Source: Dioscorea cayenensis subsp. rotundata (taxonomy: Eukaryota; Streptophyta; Magnoliopsida; Dioscoreales; Dioscoreaceae). Taken from it: 64,000 nt of DNA. How positions within the stretch are numbered: the first letter of the stretch is position 1; each line of letters opens with the position of its first letter. A program made the translations under genes and the position numbers. Positions 47,377-59,980 of this stretch are shown here, one piece after another. The stretch covers positions 1 through 64,000 of the forward strand of contig NW_024087181.1 in assembly GCF_009730915.1 (NCBI RefSeq). The letters are read 5' to 3'. The notes under the pieces were generated by a model. That model was not told the origin of the DNA, did no database searches, and was given only the letters and a program-made list of their open reading frames with translations.

Positions 47377-47440
47377 CTTTCACTCTCTTTCTTTTTTGAA
47401 GAAAGAGAGTGAAAGAACTATATATATATATATATATATA
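47377..47440. repeat. 17-bp hairpin followed by a TA microsatellite
   Basis: CTTTCACTCTCTTTCTT (47377-47393) pairs perfectly with AAGAAAGAGAGTGAAAG (47399-47415) across a 5-base loop; a TA run follows. A1 and A2 have only the left arm (for example CTTTCACTCTCTTTC at about 4448), so the inverted copy arose in D. Confidence 0.8.
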
Positions 47441-48445
47441 AGCGCTACACTAAAGCTGGCAACCAAACATAACTCTACATACTATTTGTCAAATGAACTT
47501 ATCTATCATTCCAATATCAAAATATCCCCTAAGAACTCAAGCCTGCAATAACCTAAGCATATGTTTTAGACAAGAAAGCTGGCACACAAATTATAATACA
47601 CTTCATCAGACAACTTTTTTTATAACTCATTACAAAATAAATAACTAGTGTTAACCTTGGCATCCATCTTCCACAGAACAACAATGGTACAACAAACTGA
47701 ACAAAGGTACAACAAATTAACAGTATTCAAATAAAAAATGCACAAGAGAGAAAGCAAACTCTGAGCACCAAACTAATCAGAAAGAATACAAGTATTTGTT
47801 TGAGCAATTCATTTCAACGTCTACAAGAAATAGTTGCTTAGATAAAGGTCTTAGTGTACATCAGATGTACTTGAAGGGTAAAACTGAATAGTCACAATAA
47901 TGCACATTAATATAACAAATCCTAGGGTGCAAAAAAGATGCTAATGTACATGTAACTGAAGAAATGGATATCTATGATCCATTCTCCAATTGTAACAGAT
48001 ATGCAAAACCAAAAAATATACAGCCCCAAGCTCACATCACTAAAAGTAATGGTGCAATTGGTGCACGTTAGATATTGTTGCATTCAGGCCAATATAAGAA
48101 ATGTACAAGTTACAGATTCTGAGTCTTTGTACAGGATATTCAGCATCATAATGTAATTGGTTACTATCTCTTTGATGCTGTTCCCTATCTCATGCTATCT
48201 ATCAGATATACAACAAAGTGTGCACCTGCATGTTAAAATTTCAGAGAGTAAAATTTAGTAATGTAACACAATGATATTAATTGAATCATAGGAATTGAAA
48301 TCAATTTTGGTACAATATTGCAATGTAATTATGAGTTTATAGGCCACATACTCAATTGTGCAGGAAAAAGGAAAAACAACCCTCACAAGTTACCTGCAAT
48401 TTGAGCAGTCAATCAGTTAGTTACAAAACACAAATTAGCAGCATT

Positions 48446-48721
48446 ATTTATCTCAGCAGGCTCATTGCCACCAAGTCCTTCTATCATCTGAAGAATTACA
48501 TTCTCTTCCATGCCATATACAGCAGGTAACTCATTGCCACCAAGTTCTTCTGTCATCTGAAGAATTGCATTCTCATCCATGTCACTGACAGTAGATAACT
48601 CATTGCCACAAATTTCTTCTATCATCTGCAGCACTGCATTCTCATCCATATCATTCACAGCAGTTAACACATTGCCACCAAGTTCATCTATCATCACAAG
48701 AAATGCATTCTCATCCATGTC
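48446..48721 (-). repeat. Coding 69-bp minisatellite, four units (D)
   Basis: Four 23-residue units (DMDENAFLVMIDELGG, DMDENAVLQMIEEICG, DMDENAILQMTEELGG, GMEENVILQMIEGLGG cores). All four remain in one open frame although the gene is broken upstream. One unit more than in A1/A2. Confidence 0.85.
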
Positions 48722-48971
48722 ATTGTCAACAGGTAAATCAACCATCTGAGTAACACTCGCCTGACAAGAATCATCTGTTGTCTCAGCAGGCACTTCATCA
48801 CCACCACTATCATTGGCATTAGAACCATTTGGTTCAGCAGGTACACTCTCATTACTGTTGTCAGCTTCATCACCTTCACCTACATCTTTTGTTTCAGATG
48901 ACTCTCTCAACACCATCACCATCATATTCATCTTTTATCTCAGTTGGCACACACTCATTGTTGTCGTCATC

Positions 48972-49003
<32 letters not shown>

Positions 49004-50691
49004 ATGAATTTTTTGACTTCAGCGACTTGCTCTTTTCCTCCTCATCCTCCTTTTCCTTCTCCACACCATCATAATCATCATCCTATTCCTCATCCTCTTC
49101 CCACTCTTCATCAAAATAATCCTTTTCCTCCTCATCTTCTTCCTCCTTTTCCTCCGCCTCTTCCCCCCCATCCTCATCCTCATCATCAACCTGTTTTGAC
49201 CAAAAATAATGATATGCTTGTTAAGAAGTTATTTTGGAGACTTCAATGAACATTCACTGCAATCTGAGCTTTTTAAAGAACAATAACAAGAACATTTGCA
49301 TAACTGCATGAACAACCAACAATGACCTTTTCAAATATTATCAAAGCATTGGGCACTAGGTAAATAGAGACAAACAAATTTTATATTTCGAATATATTAT
49401 CTATCATTTACTAATGCTTTCTCCAAAAGTTCCACAAAATCAATTAGCACTCAATGTCTGATGTAGCTACAGAACAAGCTAGCCAGAGTGTCAAAAAATT
49501 AAAACAAAAATTTCTCAGCTAGAGCATCATGCATTTTTACATGTGTGATTATCAAATTTTTTTTTTAAAGCATCCAGGTTATCTGTGAACTTGAGCTGGT
49601 GATGGTGTTAACCGATTCATAGTCTGCAATTGAAAGGAAAAAAATAAGCATCTGCACTACCTAAGTGACAACTAGAAATATGTCTTTATAGCATATGCAC
49701 AGCATATCCAGAGCTTCCATCTTATAAAGTGAATAACAGATGGTTTGATTCAAAGGCATCAAAAAGAGCATATGAGTAAAGTTAAAATTAAAATGGCTAA
49801 AATCCCATTTCTATATGTTGGTGAAGCAAAGGAAAATTCTATTTTTGGGAATTCAAAAAATTTTAGATAAACATGCAAATTCGTATGAATTTTCAGTACC
49901 TCATCTCCTTTTGAAGATGTTTCACCAGATGATGGCTGATCAACCGCTTTTCTTCTCTTGGGCTTCTTTACTTAGTGAAAAAAAAAAAAAACCAACTCTA
50001 AATTATGCCAGAAGATGATATATCTAAAATGTGTGTGCAAGTTAATTTCAACAAAGATAGCAATGTTATGGTAGGAGTAAGACCTCTTCTTCATCAAGTT
50101 GAGCGTTCCTAAAAACATGAGGACGTTTTAAAAATGCAATCAACTTTTGTGAGATCTCTTTCTGCAAGTACGGAGCAAGCTGACTCGTGAATATTCATAG
50201 TTCATATTTAAAATGAAAAAAGTCATAAAATAAAGTTTCTAATTAAGCAACATTAGTGTTTCCAGCTTTCACATTTCTCATTTCAAGCAGGCTACAGAAA
50301 TTCAAAAACTGAGATTATTTACGTTTAGCAACTTTTCTATTTAATCTTCTCCTATCTTTTCTACAAAGAGAAATTTGATTCACACAGAGATTCTGAACCC
50401 AACAGAGATTCTGAACCAAAGAGATTTGCTTCACATATGAATAACATCAGAAATAAATTTTCAACCCAAAATATCATGCCAGAAAATCGAAACTATCACC
50501 ACAAATAGGAAGCAAAATTACCTTCTCTTGAAGACCCAACAAAAACCCAGAGAAATCTAATATTTTTCTCTTCAGATCTTTGTCCTGAAGAGAAATGAGT
50601 TCATTGATCAATAAAAACTTGAACAAAATTAACCGACAGCTTTACAAGAAACACAACATATGAGAAACTCTACCTTGGCCTTTATCCCATG

Positions 50692-50730
50692 AAATAGATC
50701 TCACAAGAGTTGATTACATTTTTAAAAAGT
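50692..50730 (+). repeat. Inverted exon-6 fragment inside exon 3 of unit D
   Basis: The + strand reads ATCTCACAAGAGTTGATTAC then ATTTTTAAAAAGT. That is the sense sequence of DEK exon 6 (as in A1, minus strand 7461-7495), yet here the gene runs on the minus strand, so the piece is inverted. Unit B has the same insertion (14353-14400). In D the true exon 6 (about 50118-50163) lies in the normal orientation 530 bases away, so a transcript would contain complementary segments. Confidence 0.75.
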
Positions 50731-51630
50731 CTTGAAGATCAGCATCAGTCTTCCTCTTTTCCAAATTTTAAGACGCTGAAGAATTCAACAATTAAGAACG
50801 AACATCAGGGCATAAAAATCAAATCGTTTTGCCAATATTCAAACTACTAATAATCATACACTCAGCAAAAAGATAAAAAGAGAGTAACATGAAAAGATCA
50901 AAGAACAGCATCAGTCTTTCTCTTATTCAAATTTAAAGACACTAAAGAATTCGACATTATGAACAAACATCAGGGCACAAAAAATCTAATCATTTTGCTA
51001 ATGTTCAAACTACCAAGAATCATACATTCCATGAATAGATAAAGACAGAGTAAAATGAACCCATCGAAGAATAGCATCAGCCTTTCCCTTTTTCAAATTT
51101 AAAGACACTAAAGAATTCAACATTATGAACAAACATCAGGGCATAAAAAATCATATCATTTTGCTAATATTCAAACTACTAAGAATCATACACTTTGCTA
51201 ATGTTCAAACTACCAAGAATCATACACTCCATGAAAAGATAAAAAGATCAAGATCAGCATCAGTCTTTCTCTTTTTCAAGTTAAGAACGAGCATCAGGGC
51301 ATAAACAATCACATCATTTTGCTTAAATTCAAACTACCATGAATCATACATCGAGGAATTAAAAGATAAAAAGAATTAATCCACAAAGATCAATGTACCC
51401 TTCTTGATGTCCCTCAGCTTAATTCCTTTGCCCTAAAAAACCACAAGAAAGGTTCCAATTTCAATAGAGAACCATATAAAAAGAAACCATAAGCGATTTC
51501 GATAGAAAAGAAAACATCAAGAACCCTAATTTACCTCCGGGATGCACAGGGTCCTCTTCTTCCGGAACTCCTCGATCCGGTCTGTAATAATCGACAGGTT
51601 TTGGATTTCTCTTTGGCCTGCACTTGCTGC

Positions 51631-52082
51631 GAGATCGCCGGAGCTCCGATCATTCATTCGCCGGAGAAGAGAGAGGATTTTGGGAAATGGATCGATTCAT
51701 AAGAGTGCGAATGAGATAGCGAAGCTATCAATTGGTTTAAATAGATGGCGGGTTTCAGTATTCATATCTCGAGGAGGCCCATCAAATGATCTGAACCGTC
51801 AAATGTTTTCTTCATTTTTTTTTAATTTTTAAATGGCTAGATTTTTTTTAATAGCCCCCTCAAAAATGGGTAATTTCGACTGTATTCCTCTAGAAATAAT
51901 ATTTACTTAATATATTCTTATAAATCAATTTTACTTATTTATCTCTTTAGTTATTTATTTATTATCTTTTTTAAATGTTTTGTAGGGATATAAAGTAAAT
52001 ATTATTTTTATAATGTTTAATAAGGTGTACAAGTTTTTTTCTATCTGAAAAAAGATGCCTAATAGTAATTAAAAATATCAAA
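51631..52082. other. Upstream flank of unit D
   Basis: Leader-like sequence (CATATCTCGAGGAGGCCCATCAAATGATCT) is shared with the other DEK units, then AT-rich flank colinear with 27240-27540. It ends at the poly(T) of the LINE (52083). Confidence 0.5.
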
Positions 52083-55000
52083 TTTTTTTATTTAAATGTG
52101 GATAAACCACAGATTTATTGAAATAAAACAGAAATATAAGGAAAGAGTCAACCCTCACCAACAGTGAGGGAAAGCAAAGAAACAACATAACACCATAAAA
52201 TAAAAAGGAGAAAATACAGATAAAGGCAAGGCGGGCGGAAAATGCTGTCTGGCATCTCAAGCCTGCAAAGTAAGGAATCTAGGACCCCTACTCCTGTATA
52301 GCGGCGTGGTCATGATCGATCGCCAGCTGGGTTAGGAACTCTAGCGCTGAGAAAGTTGAGAGAGCGCTGATTTTTCTACGAGCGCTTTACTGAGTGAAAG
52401 AGTCTAGCCCTATCGACAGACTCGTTGAGAACCAAGAAAGAAACATATTAACAGTTTTAGAAATAATGTAATAATGAGGTAAAGCATTCATTTGAAAAAT
52501 ACGAGTATTCCGTTCAATCCAAATATTCCACAGAACAGCGCGGGAAATAAGGTCCCAAAGAATTCGGTGCAAAGCAATAAGGGAAGGCAGCCAGGTGGTC
52601 CAAAGTGAGGGAATTGACTGTGGGAGAGGAATGGAATCTAAAGCTTGGTGGAAGAAATCCCTGAGATACGCTTTGGAGAACTCACATGAGAAAAAAGGTG
52701 ATTCGTGTCTTCGATAGCATTGTGACAGGAGAACACAAGTATCTCGAGGTGTAGTGAGATAAACACCCTTTCTTAAAAAGATTTGTTAGTGTAAGGATTT
52801 TGTCCTCTCCAGCGAGCAAGCAAAAATGGGTAATTTTACTAAGGCAACGGATTTTCCAGAAATAAGGGTAATGCGAGCTACGCAATCCACCATCAATAAG
52901 GAATTTGTAAAAAGATTTGATGTGAAGTTCCCACTTTTTTTCCGGGCGCCCAAAAATTAATGTCATCCTCGATATGAGAAACGCTTAGGGATGATTTCGA
53001 TGCATTCACAGATATCGAGAAATGAGGGAAAAAGAGTCTCGGATCAGTAAAGAAAATGGGTAAATTCTCTTAAAGTGATGCAAGGTGAGACGCACTGAGA
53101 AAAGAGGGACGGCCAGAGATCTTTGAGTAGAAGCCCAGCGTGCTAGCGATCGAACTAGAGGAAAAGTGCTGGACCCACTTCTGATGGATTTGTTTAAGCA
53201 GGAGCGGAAAGCAGGTAAAATGGAAGTCACTCCTGCCCAAAAGAAAGATTTGCTTCTAGGTGGAGTGTGAAACAAGAGATTAGTTGGGTCGCTGATAGAA
53301 TAGTTTGACTGGATGATTTTAGCCAAACAGCTGTTTGGGCAACAGGATAATTTCCACCACCACTTCCCAAGCAAGGCTTTATTAAATTCCTTGAGGTTGA
53401 GGATTCCCCAGCCTCCCATGTCACGAGGTCTAGTGATCCTGTTCCAGGCGATCAATCTGATGCCTTTGGGACCCAAGTCCGGGCCTTTCCAAAGAAAGTC
53501 TCTTCGGATTTTATCGATTTCATTGATAACCCAAATGGGAAGTTTGAAGACTGACATCCAGTAAACTGGAACGGTGGAAAGGCAGAGTTGATGAGAGTAA
53601 GACGGCCTCCAAGAGATAAGTAGTTTGTTTTCCAAGGTGTGAGTCTAGAACGGACTATACTAGTGAGCTTAGCTCAGTCTAAACGTCTAGGTCTCCGACC
53701 AGAAAGTGGGATCCCAAGATAAGTGATAGGGAGACAATTTCTAGAGCAGTTTAGGATTCTAGCAGAGGAATGATGTGGTTGGAAGCCGCAGTTTGTAGAG
53801 TACAAACAACTTTTCGAGTAATTAATGGATAAACCAGAGGACCCCTCGAAAAGGTAATGGATTAGTTTGATGATTTGGAGGTCATCCTGTCCTCCAGCAG
53901 AGAAGATAAGAAGGTCATCAGTATATTGAAAATGGCATATGTTATCCATCTGATTTAGAGGGACACCGATAAGAACTTTAGATCTAAGCGCATAAGAAAA
54001 CATAGCACTTAGAGCATCGACAGCAAGGGCGAAGAGCAGAGGGGAAAAGGGATCACCTTGCCTCAATCCCCTTTTGCATCTGACATAACCATAAGTAGAT
54101 CCATTGATGATGAACTGGGTTTTGGCAGTGCTAAGAATAGCATGGACCCAAGAAAGCCATTTGGGTCCAAATCCTCTAGCGGCCAGAACATCGAGAAGAA
54201 AGTTCCAATCTAAGGTGTCAAAGGCTTTAGCAAAGTCAACTTTGAAAACATAACCAAGGGTTTTCCGTTTCTGCATATTGAAAATAACTTCTTGGGCACC
54301 AACAATGTTGTCCGCAATGCACCTTCCTTTGATGAAGCCAGATTGGGAATCATCCACGAGGGCATCGATGACAGTGCTAAGCCGAATGGCAAGGATCTTA
54401 AAGATGATTTTACAAGTAGAGTTAATAAGACTAATCGGTCGGTAGTCCGCAACTTCACCAGGTGAGTTACACTTAGCAATGAGAGCAATATTAATCCAAT
54501 TAATACGCTCAAGGTTTAAAGATCCCTCAAAAAAATCCCCGCAGAGATTGGCTAATGAATCTTGAAGAAAGGGTTCAGTGTTTTGATAGAAGAGAATAGG
54601 AAAGCCATCCGGACCTGGAGCTTTATCAGGGTTGAGACCAAATACAGCTTGTTTAATTTCGTTAAGGGTAAAAGGAATTTCAAGCTGGGAAAGATCGATC
54701 CTTGCTTTATAGTTGAAGAGGAAATGCCAGTCGAACAGGAACCTATTAGGAATGGGGGTTCCAAGAAGAGAGCGATAATAATCAGAAAAGATTCTACCAA
54801 TTTGATCAATTCCATCGATCCATTGGTTATTGTGAAGGATGCGAGAGATATGATTTAAGTTTTTTCTACCATTAGCAACCTGATGGAAAAACTGTGTTGG
54901 AATCTCCTTCTCTGAGCCAGGTGATTCTGGATCGCTGTTTCCAGTAAATTTCTTCCTGCTTAAGAATTGTGAAAAGTTCATTGCGGACATGGAAAAGACG

Positions 55001-55155
55001 CGTGGATTCGTCCTCAGTAAGGGGTCTGCTTTCACCAATAATATCAATAGAATTTAGTTTAGCAAGAAGACTAATTTTAAGAAGTTTAGAGGCACCAAAA
55101 GTATTCTTGGACCAAAGACTAAAAGATAATGCATTACAGTTACGAACAACATAAA
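52083..55155 (-). mobile_element. 5'-truncated L1-type LINE with decayed ORF2
   Basis: The minus strand encodes most of a plant L1 reverse transcriptase. WSKNTFGASKLLK (about 55120) and REGDSNT lie in one frame, then a shift near 54900 leads to FFHQVANGRKNLNHI. Next come PDKAPGPDGFPILFY, ADYRPISLINSTCKIIFKIL, FIKGRCIADNI, VFKVDFAKAFDTLDW, LRQGDPFSPLLFALA, QYTDDLLIF and YLGIPLSG (53674-55047). The active-site box is YTDD rather than the usual YADD/FADD. After RRLD an in-frame TGA is followed by KLTSIVRSRLTPWK. Another shift near 53590 leads to the zf-RVT part (FWKIRCLSKITHFCLLAGED, 52682-52900) and the C-terminal LWDLISRAVLWNIWIERNTR (52510-52565). The endonuclease and ORF1 are missing. The 3' end is a short poly(A) (T run at 52083-52089). 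No target duplication was found. Confidence 0.88.
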
Positions 55156-55222
55156 AAACCACATGTACACAAAAAGAAACCACCAAGTACACACCAAGCA
55201 TAGAACTCATCAAAATTCATAC

Positions 55223-56810
55223 CAGGGAAGAGCAATGGGCAGCTACAACTTTAAGCCGGACAGACTCTTCACTTCCATGAGGTAAGATGATTTTCTAAAT
55301 AAAGTCATGCAGCAAGTAGGTTTGATTATTGAAGTCAGCCACTCATGAGCATATATGGAAAACTTAATGTAGTCACACTAAGACCTTACAATTCCTTCAG
55401 GAGTCTGAGCAATACTATAAATAGCTTCCAAAGATGCTGCTGAAGTTAGTTCTTCGCTGGACCAACAGAAAAGATTTATCAGCAAGAGCGAAAACAAATT
55501 CCATTAATCAAGACTTCCAAGACCCAAACATGATATGATACATGCTACTCACATAAGCCAAGGCAGCCTAGGAGCAGAATACAATTTTAATTTATAATAA
55601 TAATGGGAAGTCAAGTTACCCATTTTCCTTGAAATAATAATGGGAAGTCGAGTTACCCATTTTGTGACCATTTTGGATATATACATGCAATGGAGTCTAG
55701 AAAATAATAATGGGAAGTCAAGTTACCCATTTTCCTTGAAACACACAATTCATGAAAGAACCGAGAAATATGCTGTTAAGAAAAAAGCAAGAGAGTTAGT
55801 CAACTTTAAGTCCATCATTGAGACCATCCAATCTATCTTGATCTGGCAAATGAATCATGGTGCATGATCTCAAAACCTTCTGGTATGATGCTTAGAAAAT
55901 CAGTAAGCATGATGTTTCAAATTAACCATCTTCCCCTGAGTGGAAAATTCATTCTAGCGGTACTCAAAAAGTTAATTTTCTCTTTCCACAGAGTGATTTT
56001 GTATGAGAAACTGTCCAGCCGGTGCACTACCATGACATGACCTTAAATATATATTATGCCTCTTATATATGTCTAACAATTATGACCAATGCCACAAGAT
56101 CACTTAGAAAGCTTTGCAACAGATAACCTATGAACATTTGGTGAACGTAAGAATTGATATAATCGGTAAGGGTCAGAGAACACAATGATATAAATTTTAG
56201 AGCCTAGAAATTAGAGTTGGCAATTTGTAACATGAACTATTTAAATATAGTCAAGTTATCCATGTATATATTCAAAATTAATAGGCAGACTATTGGTCTC
56301 ATACGCACCAGTATACTAGTTGTTTGAAGATCTTGCTTTCACCATTTTCAAGCATTCATGCCATATAATACATTGATTCAGCTAAAAATCATCAACCATC
56401 AGAAGAGAAACATGCATAAATTTTATTAATACCTGGTTGAATCATGGTGAAATATTGATCACAATATCTTAGCAAGATATAGAAATTCTAAAAATTCAAC
56501 TGGATGGACTACATTTTGACAGGCATCAAATTCAAATTAACAAACGAACAAAAGAAAATCAATAATAAGATGCATACAATATAATGAGGGATCAGAGAGG
56601 CGCCAAGTTTTTTCTTGAATAGTCTCTCCAAGCAAGTAACTATAGTAAATGGTTGCCTCTATAACTTTGGTTGAAAAAAAGGAAAACCAAAATAAACAAT
56701 CACTTAAAAGTACAAGCAAGTTCTCCATGATTTCTTTCATTGTAGAACTAGGGTTTTGATTTTACCTGATTGAAATCAATGCCGAGTTGCTGGAGTTCCG
56801 GCTCCGCCAA
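55223..56810 (-). pseudogene. PSMD5-like (26S proteasome non-ATPase subunit 5, ARM-repeat) partial gene
   Basis: Four exon-like pieces on the minus strand match the plant family of the proteasome-assembly chaperone PSMD5/S5b. 56766-56810: 15 codons ending LQQLGIDFNQ with donor GTAAAA. 56578-56639: TCLERLFKKKLGASLIPHYI (family form ACLE+IFKT+YGASLIPHYM). 55390-55456: EELTSAASLEAIYSIAQTPE then GI. 55223-55294: KIILPHGSEESVRLKVVAAH then CSSL. The last two join in phase. The first codon is TTG where ATG is expected (TTGGCGGAGCCG at 56799-56810). The conserved stretch between pieces 1 and 2, the segment after PHYI, and the whole 3' half are missing; the LINE follows directly. It is probably a truncated, non-functional copy of an ancestral gene. 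Confidence 0.65.
55597..55740. repeat. Three direct copies of a 37-base unit
   Basis: AATAATAATGGGAAGTCAAG followed by TTACCCATTTTCCTTGAA occurs at about 55597 and 55704, with a GTCGAG variant at 55635. It lies in a presumed intron of the PSMD5-like relic. Within each unit GGGAAGT and ACCCATT-like words alternate; no known family. Confidence 0.75.
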
Positions 56811-57142
56811 CCCAAGGAGAACACGCGATTCAGCGAAGTGTGGCAATGATGAGTGCACCGTGAGGGAAGCGATGATGGAGAGAAGAAACGGCGCCGGAGT
56901 GCACTACGAATTGGAGAAAGAACACACGAAGATTTGGAGAAATCGGAAGCGGAGAAGAGAAGGGGCTTCTCCTGATTTCTAGGGCTCACAATGAGAGATG
57001 GAGAGAAGAAACGTAGCAAGGAAGGAAAACAGATTAATGGATCCGAATCTGGTTGCTTAACAGATCCGGATCCGTGTGAAGACAAACGGATCGATCCGTT
57101 TGTGATAAATAATTAAATAATAATAATAATATTATTATTACA

Positions 57143-57178
<36 letters not shown>

Positions 57179-57234
57179 TATAATATTTAAAATTTTAAAA
57201 ATCATTCAATCAAAAAATATATAACTTAAATTTT
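56811..57234. other. GC-richer leader region and ATT microsatellite
   Basis: 56811-57090 would be the 5' leader/promoter side of the PSMD5-like relic. It includes CGGATCCGAATCTG and an imperfect palindrome of GGATCCGTTTGT/ACAAACGGATCGATCC character near 57060-57100. 57113-57180 is an AAT/ATT run that changes orientation at about 57133 and can form a hairpin. No intact gene is seen. Confidence 0.45.
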
Positions 57235-59056
57235 TATATTTAAGTTATTGTCATATATATCTTTAAGAAAATTATTGGTCTTGTGTAATTAAAAAAGTCC
57301 CAAATAAATTTTGTCATTTTTATCCTAAAAAATATACTAATAAAAAAAAATTAATAATCTATGACATTAATCATATCTAGAAGGAGTTAATATATATTCA
57401 TAAAAATTATTTAAAAATTATTATTCATTCATGATTGCAATTAAACAAAAAATAATAACCACTTCAATTGATTTGTCAAAATACAAAAAATATAATCAAA
57501 ATTTAAACCTAATTAATCTAATATTTATTACATCCCAATCTTATAAATACGTATCTCCATAATATATTTATAAACGAATATTATACATATGGATAAATTT
57601 ATTATAATCATCTAAAACCAAAAAATTATTTAATAAAATATAACTTTAGAAATGGAAGTTCATTGCCATTTCTAATTTACAAACGGTACCAAAAATCAGT
57701 TGCTAAGTTTTAGAAACCGATATGTAATATGTTACTATTTTACGAACAGATTACCAATCCGTTGGTAATTTACAAACCGACTCTTACTATGTTGCTATTT
57801 TTTAGAAACCGATACATAATCCGTTACTACTTTACAAACAGAAAAGTAATCCATTGCTAATTTTAGAAACCGATGTGTAATCCATTACTATTTTACAAAT
57901 GGATTACAAATCCGTTAGTAATTTACCAATGGATTATAGTATCCGTTTGTAATTGTTATTTTTAAAATTATGTATATTTTATCTTTTTAACATTCATTTT
58001 CTCTTGAAATAATTAATACATTTACAAAATCTAAATATTCTAATTTTGTTTGGAAAACTTATTATAGCTATTTTTATATTTAAGTTATTGTCATATATAT
58101 TTTTTAAGAAAATTATTGGTCTTGAGTAATTAAAAAAGTCGCAAATAATTTTTGTCCTTTGTATCCTAAAAAATATATTCATAAAAAAAAGTTAATAATA
58201 TGTAACATTAATCATATCTAAAAGGACTTAATATATATTCATAAAAATTATTTAAAAATTATTATTCTTTCATGATTACAATTAAAAAAATTATTTATAC
58301 ATATATATGGATAGATTTATTCAAATCATCTAAAACTGAAATTTTATTTTATAACATATAACTTTACAAACGGAAGTACGGGGCCATTGCTAATTTACCA
58401 ACGGATCCAATCTCCGTTGCTAAGTTTTAGAAACGGATCAAAAATCCGTTGGTAATGTACAAACCGAATATTAATCCGTTACTAGATTTTAGAAACCGAT
58501 ATGTAATCCGTTACTATTCTACAAATGGATTAGAAATCCATTGGTACATTACAAACGGAATCCTATTCGGTTGCTAATTTTAGAAACCGATGTCTGTATC
58601 CGTTACTATATTTTAGAAACCGATTTGGATCCATTACTAGTTACAAACAGATTATTAATCCGTTGGTGATATACAAACCGATTTTGAATCCGTTGCTAAT
58701 ATTTAGAAACCGATATGTAATCCGTTACTATTTTACAAACGGATTAAAAATCCGTTGGTATTTTACAAACGGAATTATAGTCGGTTGCTAATTGTAGAAA
58801 CTGATGTCTATATCCGTTACTATTTTATAAACGGACTCCAATTCTGTTGGTAATTTACAAACGAAGATTTTATCCGTTCTAAAATAGAAACGGATTAGCC
58901 ACCGATGACATTTACGTTTTAAAAATTGAAACGGTCCTAAATTTTGTTTGTAACATTGTAACAGACGGTCTAATCCGTTGCTAATCGGTTATAAAATCGC
59001 AACAGAATCTGTCCGTTGCTAAATTACTGTTTCTAATTCAACAATTTCTTGTAGTG
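57235..59056. mobile_element. CACTA (En/Spm) transposon, terminal part with internal tandem duplication
   Basis: The right end reads CAACAATTTCTTGTAGTG (59039-59056), which inverted is CACTACAAGAAATTGTTG, the diagnostic plant CACTA terminus. Inward lie many subterminal words such as ACAAACGGATT and AATCCGTTGGTA in both orientations (57680-57960 and 58370-59020), as expected for transposase-binding repeats. Two blocks of about 840 bases (57235 onward and 58076 onward) are direct copies, both starting TTTAAGTTATTGTCATATAT. The opposite CACTA end was not found in the window, so the element is truncated. TAG (59057-59059) would be the 3-bp target site. Confidence 0.8.
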
Positions 59057-59200
59057 TAGGGTCTAGAGTGGAAAACCTCTCACTTTCTATATGGGTAAAT
59101 ACGAGTAAGTAATGGCGTGATCAATCTAGCCTAGTATTATTGGATAGCTTCTCCCTGCATATTCTATCAAACAATAATGAAATTAATATATTTCCAGACT

Positions 59201-59695
59201 TGCTATTCCAATTTTTTCTACAGTTGTCGAAAGAGGTAACCATGCCCATAGGGCTTTTAAAACAAAGAATTGTTATAGTTACTTCTTGATTGAATGCCTG
59301 GTGTTATTGCAAATATTATTTATTACTAGCTATTTCCATTTTTTATGTACTTAGATCTACAACGTTGTAGTAATGATGTTATGCTTTTGTTCTTAGTTTT
59401 GTAGTTTTAAAACAACCATTTTATTAAAGCATTTCTAGCATATTATTTCTATAGGGCATCTCGTAATTGCCCAAAGAATGATAATTTTATCCTTGTTTTA
59501 CTCTTTGAGATGGTAGTCGATCGAGACTTAGTTTTGATTTTGAATACAATGACAGTCAATATGGAGTTCTGTCTTAAATACAAAATTGCACCTTGAATCC
59601 GGATTATGGAAGAAAATTAAGTTAATTCATCTAGGAGAATAAAATAAAATTATTTAAAAAAGAAAAACATTAATAAACACATATATATAGCCAAA
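59201..59695. repeat. Direct duplication flanking the dsRBD relic, first copy
   Basis: TTGCTATTCCAATTTTTTCT through AACACATATATATAG is colinear with 60550-60945 plus 61228-61330. The second copy has an extra 280 bases (60945-61228). The two copies enclose the AT-rich stretch and the dsRNA-binding relic. Confidence 0.85.
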
Positions 59696-59980
59696 TATTT
59701 TTAAATCAGTTTGTCTTATTCTATTGTATTCTTCTAAAATTAATCTTATATGCAATTAATTATTACCATATATTCCAAATATGAAATTAATTTAAAATTT
59801 GGTTAAAATCAAATAATTTTAATTAAAAAGTATAAACAAACTACTGATGGAATATTTACTTGGAAGTGAAATAAAATTGTAAATTTGAAGAAAATTAAAA
59901 ATAAAAAATAATTTATGTTAACAATTACATTACTAATATATATATATATATATATATTTGTGAATAAATAACTAAAATTA

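Larger units (their letters stand above)
48416..51630 (-). pseudogene. DEK-like pseudogene, unit D
   Basis: Remains of all exons are present but broken. Exon 1 (51535 to about 51630) lacks its 5' part and start codon and is shifted after KPVDYYRPD. Exon 2 (51399-51432) is intact. Exon 3 contains an inverted exon-6 piece (about 50692-50730). Exon 4 (50522-50584) reads DKDLKRKILDFSGFLLG. Exon 5 (about 50253-50360) has an in-frame TAA after VAKRK. Exon 6 is about 50090-50165 and exon 7 about 49901-49975 (SSGETSSKGDE). Exon 8 starts at 49190 with an acidic run but meets TAG after FDEEWEEDEE. The downstream part stays open (48413-48931) and keeps four 69-bp repeats. It is the copy nearest the PSMD5-like gene and ends at the LINE. 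Confidence 0.8.

Noticed and set aside
56766-56810. First thought: N terminus of a RlmN-like rRNA methyltransferase (VLLGLAEPELQQL)
   Set aside because: The downstream pieces on the same strand (LGASLIPHY, SLEAIYSIAQTPEG) fit the PSMD5 family, and no radical-SAM motif is present.
57680-59020. Regularly spaced short repeats resembling a CRISPR-like array
   Set aside because: The spacing is irregular, units occur in both orientations, and the array ends in a CACTA terminus, so they are transposon subterminal repeats in a plant genome.
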